Positions 61,669-64,000 of a stretch of DNA of 64,000 nucleotides are shown piece by piece. The DNA is taken from positions 27,985 to 91,984 of the IMG/VR virus record IMGVR_UViG_3300032223_002784. One strand, given 5' to 3'. Origin of the DNA: a virus. The translations under genes and the position numbers were made by a program. Within the stretch, counting starts at the first letter, position 1; the number at the start of each line of letters is the position of its first letter. The notes under the pieces are model-generated. The model made no database searches, was not told the DNA's origin, and saw nothing but the letters and a program-made list of their open reading frames with translations.

Positions 61669-62437
61669 TGATATTGTAAGCGATATGTATTATGGTCCTG
61701 TTGAAGACTCATATGGTATTCATACCAACAAGTATATTTTTTTTATTCCTAAGTCTGGTTTTGCACATCTTAAAAAAGGTTTAGAAGCACATTATATCCA
61801 AACAGAGTATCTCCTTGAATGTACTGATGAAGAATTGTCTGAATTAGGCAAACAAAGACCTAGGAGATCTTCTCTAGAGGAAGTTAACTATCAGATAGAG
61901 AGAAAAGAGTTTGATCTAGCTCATATAAAGGCTAGTAATCTTATTTCTAGACTCCCCGTCTTTTCACAATCAAGAAATCGCAATGGAAAACAACATATTG
62001 CTGATAAAAGATGGAGAGATGCTCTTAAAAATGAAAATCCAAAGGTTTTATCTCTAATTGAATACTACAAATATGAAGAAAATTTTATAAAAGCTACTTT
62101 TCCTGATGTAGAATGGACAAAAGGCACATTTGCTATCTCTCCATGCCATATTTATCCTGCTAAAAAGGATAGAGGAGAAGATTCTTGGACTCCCGACAAA
62201 ATTTTAAGAGATTTAAGCCTTGTAAATAAATGTTTTGATAAAATTTCAGCTTCTCCACTAAATGGAAAGCATGCTGTATCTATAGAAGATGCAAATATTG
62301 CTCTTGATTATCTTGATCTATTTGATTTTAATGATCTTTCTGTATCCCGCCAAGCTTTGTATCTAATTTTATCTAATAGAGTCGTTGATGGCTTCTATGA
62401 AAACTTTGATTTTACAGATATTGATCTAGGAATTTAA
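61658..62437 (+). CDS. Hypothetical protein, 259 residues
   Basis: I do not recognise this protein. It is mixed alpha/beta and charged. It has SDIVSDMYYGPVEDSYGIHT at the start and a basic stretch (GKQRPRRSSLEEVNYQIERK), then IEYYKYEENFIKATFPDVEW and SPCHIYPAKKDRGEDSWTPD. It is the last gene of the thyX operon. Its stop overlaps the end of a minus-strand mini-gene by three bases. No membrane segment or metal-binding cluster is visible. Confidence 0.7.
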   Translation: MRISDIVSDMYYGPVEDSYGIHTNKYIFFIPKSGFAHLKKGLEAHYIQTEYLLECTDEELSELGKQRPRRSSLEEVNYQIERKEFDLAHIKASNLISRLPVFSQSRNRNGKQHIADKRWRDALKNENPKVLSLIEYYKYEENFIKATFPDVEWTKGTFAISPCHIYPAKKDRGEDSWTPDKILRDLSLVNKCFDKISASPLNGKHAVSIEDANIALDYLDLFDFNDLSVSRQALYLILSNRVVDGFYENFDFTDIDLGI

Positions 62438-62568
62438 AAATATAATTCTTTTTCTTCATACAATTTTATTTTCAGCTCTTTTGCGTGTAATCCACAATAT
62501 CTAAACACTCCATATATACAATGGATTGTTTCCAGATGTTCCCGCCAACATTTATCACAAGATTGCAT
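62434..62568 (-). CDS. 44-residue zinc-finger protein, probably leaderless
   Basis: A small minus-strand gene convergent with the thyX operon. The protein starts MQSCDKCWREHLETIHCIYG and contains C4-x2-C7 and C25-x2-H28 (RYCGLH), a compact CxxC...CxxH zinc finger, then a charged helix (KELKIKLYEEKELYF). There is no ribosome-binding site. A -10 TACAAT (62580-62575) puts the transcript start on the ATG at 62568, so a leaderless message is likely. Its -35 region is poor and is followed upstream by a CRP-like palindrome at about -44. A small DNA-binding regulator or host-takeover protein would fit. Recognition is by motif. Confidence 0.6.
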   Translation of the reverse strand: MQSCDKCWREHLETIHCIYGVFRYCGLHAKELKIKLYEEKELYF

Positions 62569-62604
62569 ATCATTATTGTAGCATTTCTGCCGCTGATCTT
62601 ATAA

Positions 62605-62620
62605 TGTGACGTGCGTCACA
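62605..62620. promoter_or_regulatory. CRP/GlxR-like site 1 (perfect)
   Basis: TGTGACGTGCGTCACA matches TGTGA-N6-TCACA exactly, with the arms extending to seven bases. Its centre is about 44 bases upstream of the expected start of the minus-strand zinc-finger transcript, close to the place where class II CRP activators sit over a weak -35. It is also about 204 bases upstream of the P1 start. Confidence 0.6.
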
Positions 62621-62744
62621 CTAATTTCAAATTGATCAAAATGTTAATGGCCAATTATTTTGTATGATACACTTTTTGAAAAGGCATTCCAAAATTTTAT
62701 AGTGCGCCCGAAATGTCCGTTTTGATACCATTCCACGCTCATAA

Positions 62745-62760
62745 TGTGGTCTATATCACA
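62745..62760. promoter_or_regulatory. CRP/GlxR-like site 2
   Basis: TGTGGTCTATATCACA, one mismatch from TGTGA-N6-TCACA. It is preceded by ATAA like site 1. The centre is about 64 bases upstream of the expected P1 start, near the class I CRP position. Confidence 0.55.
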
Positions 62761-62780
62761 TAAAAAAGGCTGTTTTGGGC

Positions 62781-62810
62781 TTGACTTTTGTCTATTCGTT
62801 CTGTTATACT
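62781..62810 (+). promoter_or_regulatory. Promoter P1
   Basis: TTGACT (62781-62786), 18 bases ending in TGT, and TATACT (62805-62810). This is a strong promoter with both a -35 and an extended -10. The start would lie near 62817. Confidence 0.75.
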
Positions 62811-62822
62811 TACAGTATTGAA

Positions 62823-62843
62823 AGTTGATAAAGGTTATCAACT
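62823..62843 (+). promoter_or_regulatory. Leader inverted repeat of P1 (operator or hairpin)
   Basis: Nine-base arms around AGG, with core TTGATAA-AGG-TTATCAA at 62825-62841. It begins 14 bases after the -10 and ends before the AGAAAGG ribosome-binding site. The same core at the same distance occurs after P2. Confidence 0.65.
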
Positions 62844-62866
62844 AGAATAAAAGAAAGGTTCATAAA

Positions 62867-63079
62867 ATGAACACTATATATAATGAAATTAAAGATGAGT
62901 TTGGTGTAGAGGCTACTAGTGCCTACTATAAGACTCCCGTTCTACCTGTGCGTATCGCACAGCGTATAAATAATAAATACCCTAGCGAAATGGGTTCATC
63001 TCGTTTCACTACTACTCTAAATCCAAAGGCTGTGCTTATCGCTAAGCGATACATGAGCCTAGTAATGGGTGTCAAGTAA
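62867..63079 (+). CDS. Small unknown protein, first gene of the P1 operon
   Basis: A 70-residue basic protein, MNTIYNEIKDEFGVEATSAY to AKRYMSLVMGVK. It has a short helix at each end and a basic middle (YKTPVLPVRIAQRINNKYPS). AGAAAGG lies nine bases before the ATG. Its codons use more C and G at third positions than the structural genes. The stop overlaps the next start (TAATG). Early small basic proteins often target host factors, but no family is recognised. Confidence 0.75.
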   Translation: MNTIYNEIKDEFGVEATSAYYKTPVLPVRIAQRINNKYPSEMGSSRFTTTLNPKAVLIAKRYMSLVMGVK

Positions 63080-63189
63080 TGACTATCCTTACCTATATCC
63101 TTCGTACTATCATGGTGCTATCTATAGTGCCACTCTCTCTACTTATGTATGCTATGTATCAAGATGTAAAGACATGGGGTAATGAATAA
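63079..63189 (+). CDS. 36-residue single-span membrane protein
   Basis: A tiny protein, MTILTYILRTIMVLSIVPLS followed by LLMYAMYQDVKTWGNE. About 20 hydrophobic residues form one membrane span, with a short polar end. It starts and ends with TAATG overlaps, so it is translated only through coupling with its neighbours. Function unknown; it could alter the host membrane. Confidence 0.65.
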   Translation: MTILTYILRTIMVLSIVPLSLLMYAMYQDVKTWGNE

Positions 63190-63359
63190 TGAAAAGACTT
63201 ATAGTTATAGTGATGATAGCACTACTCATCCCTACCCCCGCCTATGCTAAGACATACCATACACCTAAGCACACAGTGCAACACTATGGATATACAGTGC
63301 ACAGATCTACACATATATATTGCCCATATACTGGTTGCAAGAAATCACTAAAACAATAA
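63189..63359 (+). CDS. 56-residue secreted protein
   Basis: It starts MKRLIVIVMIALL and has a clear signal peptide ending in PAYA, with cleavage after residue 20. The mature part has 36 residues, rich in His, Tyr and Thr, with two cysteines (YCPYTGC) that may form a disulfide or bind metal with the histidines. It is the last gene of the P1 operon and is followed by a terminator. It is exported to the cell surface, so superinfection exclusion or metal binding are possible roles. Neither is shown. Confidence 0.7.
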   Translation: MKRLIVIVMIALLIPTPAYAKTYHTPKHTVQHYGYTVHRSTHIYCPYTGCKKSLKQ

Positions 63360-63366
63360 TAACGCA

Positions 63367-63397
63367 GGGCGTGTCTACTTGACATGCCCAGCTTTTT
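63367..63397 (+). terminator. Intrinsic terminator of the P1 operon
   Basis: GGGCGTGTC (63367-63375) pairs with GACATGCCC (63381-63389) with one G-T pair and a five-base loop. AGCTTTTT follows. It lies eight bases after the operon's last stop. Confidence 0.85.
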
Positions 63398-63423
63398 GTG
63401 TCGGCGCACTCGGGCGTGTCGCA

Positions 63424-63439
63424 TGTGACTAAGAACACA
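63424..63439. promoter_or_regulatory. CRP/GlxR-like site 3
   Basis: TGTGACTAAGAACACA, one mismatch from TGTGA-N6-TCACA. The centre is about 85 bases upstream of the expected P2 start, that is about two helical turns further than sites 2 and 4 are from their promoters. Confidence 0.5.
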
Positions 63440-63442
63440 TAC

Positions 63443-63460
63443 GCTGAGCGTCTCAGTATT
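63443..63460. repeat. Short inverted repeat upstream of P2
   Basis: CTGAG-CGT-CTCAG within the gap between the P1 operon terminator and P2; flanking ATAC/GTAT extends the pairing with one bulge. It may be a regulator site or chance. Confidence 0.35.
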
Positions 63461-63480
63461 TGGAATTACTGGCTAGTAAG

Positions 63481-63510
63481 TTGAAATTTGTCAGTACCCT
63501 ATGCTATAAT
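63481..63510 (+). promoter_or_regulatory. Promoter P2
   Basis: TTGAAA (63481-63486), 18 bases ending in TGC, and TATAAT (63505-63510). From GTCAG in the spacer to the start region it is nearly the same as P3. Confidence 0.78.
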
Positions 63511-63524
63511 TCCATTATAAGAAA

Positions 63525-63541
63525 TTGACAAAGGTTGTCAA
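63525..63541 (+). promoter_or_regulatory. Leader inverted repeat of P2
   Basis: TTGACAA-AGG-TTGTCAA, beginning 14 bases after the -10, exactly as in P1. The loop AGG is the same, and one base pair differs in each arm (C-G here, T-A in P1), a compensatory change that keeps the pairing. Confidence 0.65.
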
Positions 63542-63566
63542 AGATTTATAAAGAAAGGAATTCAAA

Positions 63567-63779
63567 ATGAATTCACTAAATGAAATAACAGTAGTAGTAG
63601 AACCTACTCACCCTATGGCTAGTAGCAATACTAAGTCCCCTTTCCTATTCCGCCTTTCTAATGGTAACTACATTAGCCGTATGGCGTATGTCTATCTTGT
63701 AGCCTCTGAGGGTCTTATCTCTCACCGCTATCTTTCCCCTAATGAAAGTAAGTGGGTATTTGAACAGCGTGTGGCGTAA
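63567..63779 (+). CDS. Small unknown protein of the P2 unit
   Basis: A 70-residue protein, MNSLNEITVVVEPTHPMASS, then PFLFRLSNGNYISRMAYVYL and ESKWVFEQRVA. It looks like a small beta sheet with a basic face. AAAGAAAGG lies eight bases before the ATG. Its C-terminal codons overlap CRP-like site 4. It may be distantly related in size and setting to the first P1 gene, but the sequences are not similar by eye. Confidence 0.75.
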   Translation: MNSLNEITVVVEPTHPMASSNTKSPFLFRLSNGNYISRMAYVYLVASEGLISHRYLSPNESKWVFEQRVA

Positions 63780-63785
63780 GTCACA
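63770..63785. promoter_or_regulatory. CRP/GlxR-like site 4
   Basis: TGTGGCGTAAGTCACA, one mismatch from TGTGA-N6-TCACA, the same TGTGG half-site as site 2. It spans the end of the preceding gene, and its centre is about 65 bases upstream of the expected P3 start. Confidence 0.55.
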
Positions 63786-63807
63786 CCGCCCAACACGGCG
63801 TGTCGTG

Positions 63808-63836
63808 TTGATAATGTCAGACCCCTATGCTACAAT
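63808..63836 (+). promoter_or_regulatory. Promoter P3
   Basis: TTGATA (63808-63813), 17 bases ending in TGC, and TACAAT (63831-63836). The segment GTCAG(A/T)(C/A)CCC-TATGCTA is shared with P2, as is TTCCA(C/T)TATAA downstream. No leader inverted repeat is present. Confidence 0.75.
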
Positions 63837-63869
63837 TCCACTATAAAGAAAAAGAAAAGAGAATTATAA

Positions 63870-64000
63870 ATGACTTACAGTTTTGATACAAAAACAGACC
63901 GCTGGGCTGAACTAGCAGACGAATACCAATCTATGTTAGATGAACTAAAGGAACTAGATACTGAAAGCGTATTTATTCCAACCGCAGATTTTGACGAGGA
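63870..64000 (+). CDS. Small unknown protein of the P3 unit, cut by window edge
   Basis: Only the first 43 residues are visible: MTYSFDTKTDRWAELADEYQ, then an acidic helical part (SMLDELKELDTESVFIPTAD). AGAGA lies a few bases before the ATG. It is acidic and helical, unlike the proteins of P1 and P2. No family recognised. Confidence 0.65.
   Translation, partial: MTYSFDTKTDRWAELADEYQSMLDELKELDTESVFIPTADFDE

Larger units (their letters stand above)
62569..62866. other. Intergenic control region between divergent small genes
   Basis: About 300 bases without a gene. It holds the -10 of the minus-strand zinc-finger gene, two CRP-like sites (62605-62620 and 62745-62760), promoter P1, an inverted repeat in the leader and the ribosome-binding site of the next operon. 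The stretch 62621-62744 is AT-rich, and I see nothing clear in it. Confidence 0.7.

Noticed and set aside
1-64000. tRNA genes
   Set aside because: No cloverleaf or CCA-ended candidate was found by eye in the intergenic regions. A covariance-model search would be decisive.
1-64000. Integrase, excisionase/attachment site or immunity repressor
   Set aside because: No recombinase catalytic motif was recognised. The helix-turn-helix protein at 5382 could be a regulator but is not enough to call a temperate phage.

Overview
This window is part of the genome of a tailed double-stranded DNA phage, most simply a long-tailed siphovirus of the class Caudoviricetes. It is AT-rich (about 35% G+C by eye) and gene-dense, with genes that overlap or abut. 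No tRNA, rRNA, CRISPR array, insertion sequence, integrase or obvious lysogeny repressor was seen. The host is probably a Gram-positive actinobacterium: there are four peptidoglycan-cutting enzymes, several transcripts look leaderless, nearly all promoters are of the extended -10 type (TGn-TATAAT), and there are CRP/GlxR-like sites. None of this is decisive.

Positions 1-10193 (minus strand) hold the replication and accessory block: a PHP-containing DNA polymerase III alpha subunit cut by the window edge, a gp32-like zinc-binding ssDNA-binding protein, a DnaG-type primase, a DnaB-type helicase, small DNA-binding and zinc-ribbon proteins, a metallophosphoesterase, an HNH nuclease, coiled-coil proteins and two glycosyltransferases.

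Positions 10278-54833 (minus strand) hold the virion module, read from high to low coordinates. It begins with a long series of fibre and adhesin genes (54.8-42.8 kb). Portal, a CHAP-type endolysin with a possible holin, a fused protease-scaffold, major capsid protein and head-tail connectors follow. Then come the major tail protein, tail-assembly chaperones with a programmed -1 frameshift, a 1,637-residue tape measure, distal tail and hub proteins, an H-type-lectin-like protein and two giant Fn3-type adhesins. No terminase was recognised in the window.

Positions 54942-57939 (minus strand) hold a class II (B12-dependent) ribonucleotide reductase and a GT-B glycosyltransferase. At about 57.96 kb transcription diverges.

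Positions 58016-62437 (plus strand) hold a secreted transglycosylase, an amidase, a permuted NlpC/P60-like enzyme, ThyX, a cysteine-cluster protein and small unknown proteins.

Positions 62434-64000 are the most unusual part. Short operons of tiny proteins sit behind strong promoters, two of which are near copies. Two leaders carry a matching inverted repeat (TTGAYAA-AGG-TTRTCAA) at the same distance from the -10. Each promoter has a CRP/GlxR-like site (TGTGR-N6-WCACA) upstream at spacings that differ by about two helical turns or not at all. This looks like an early-gene regulon tied to a host cAMP/CRP-family regulator and is the main candidate for an undescribed system here.
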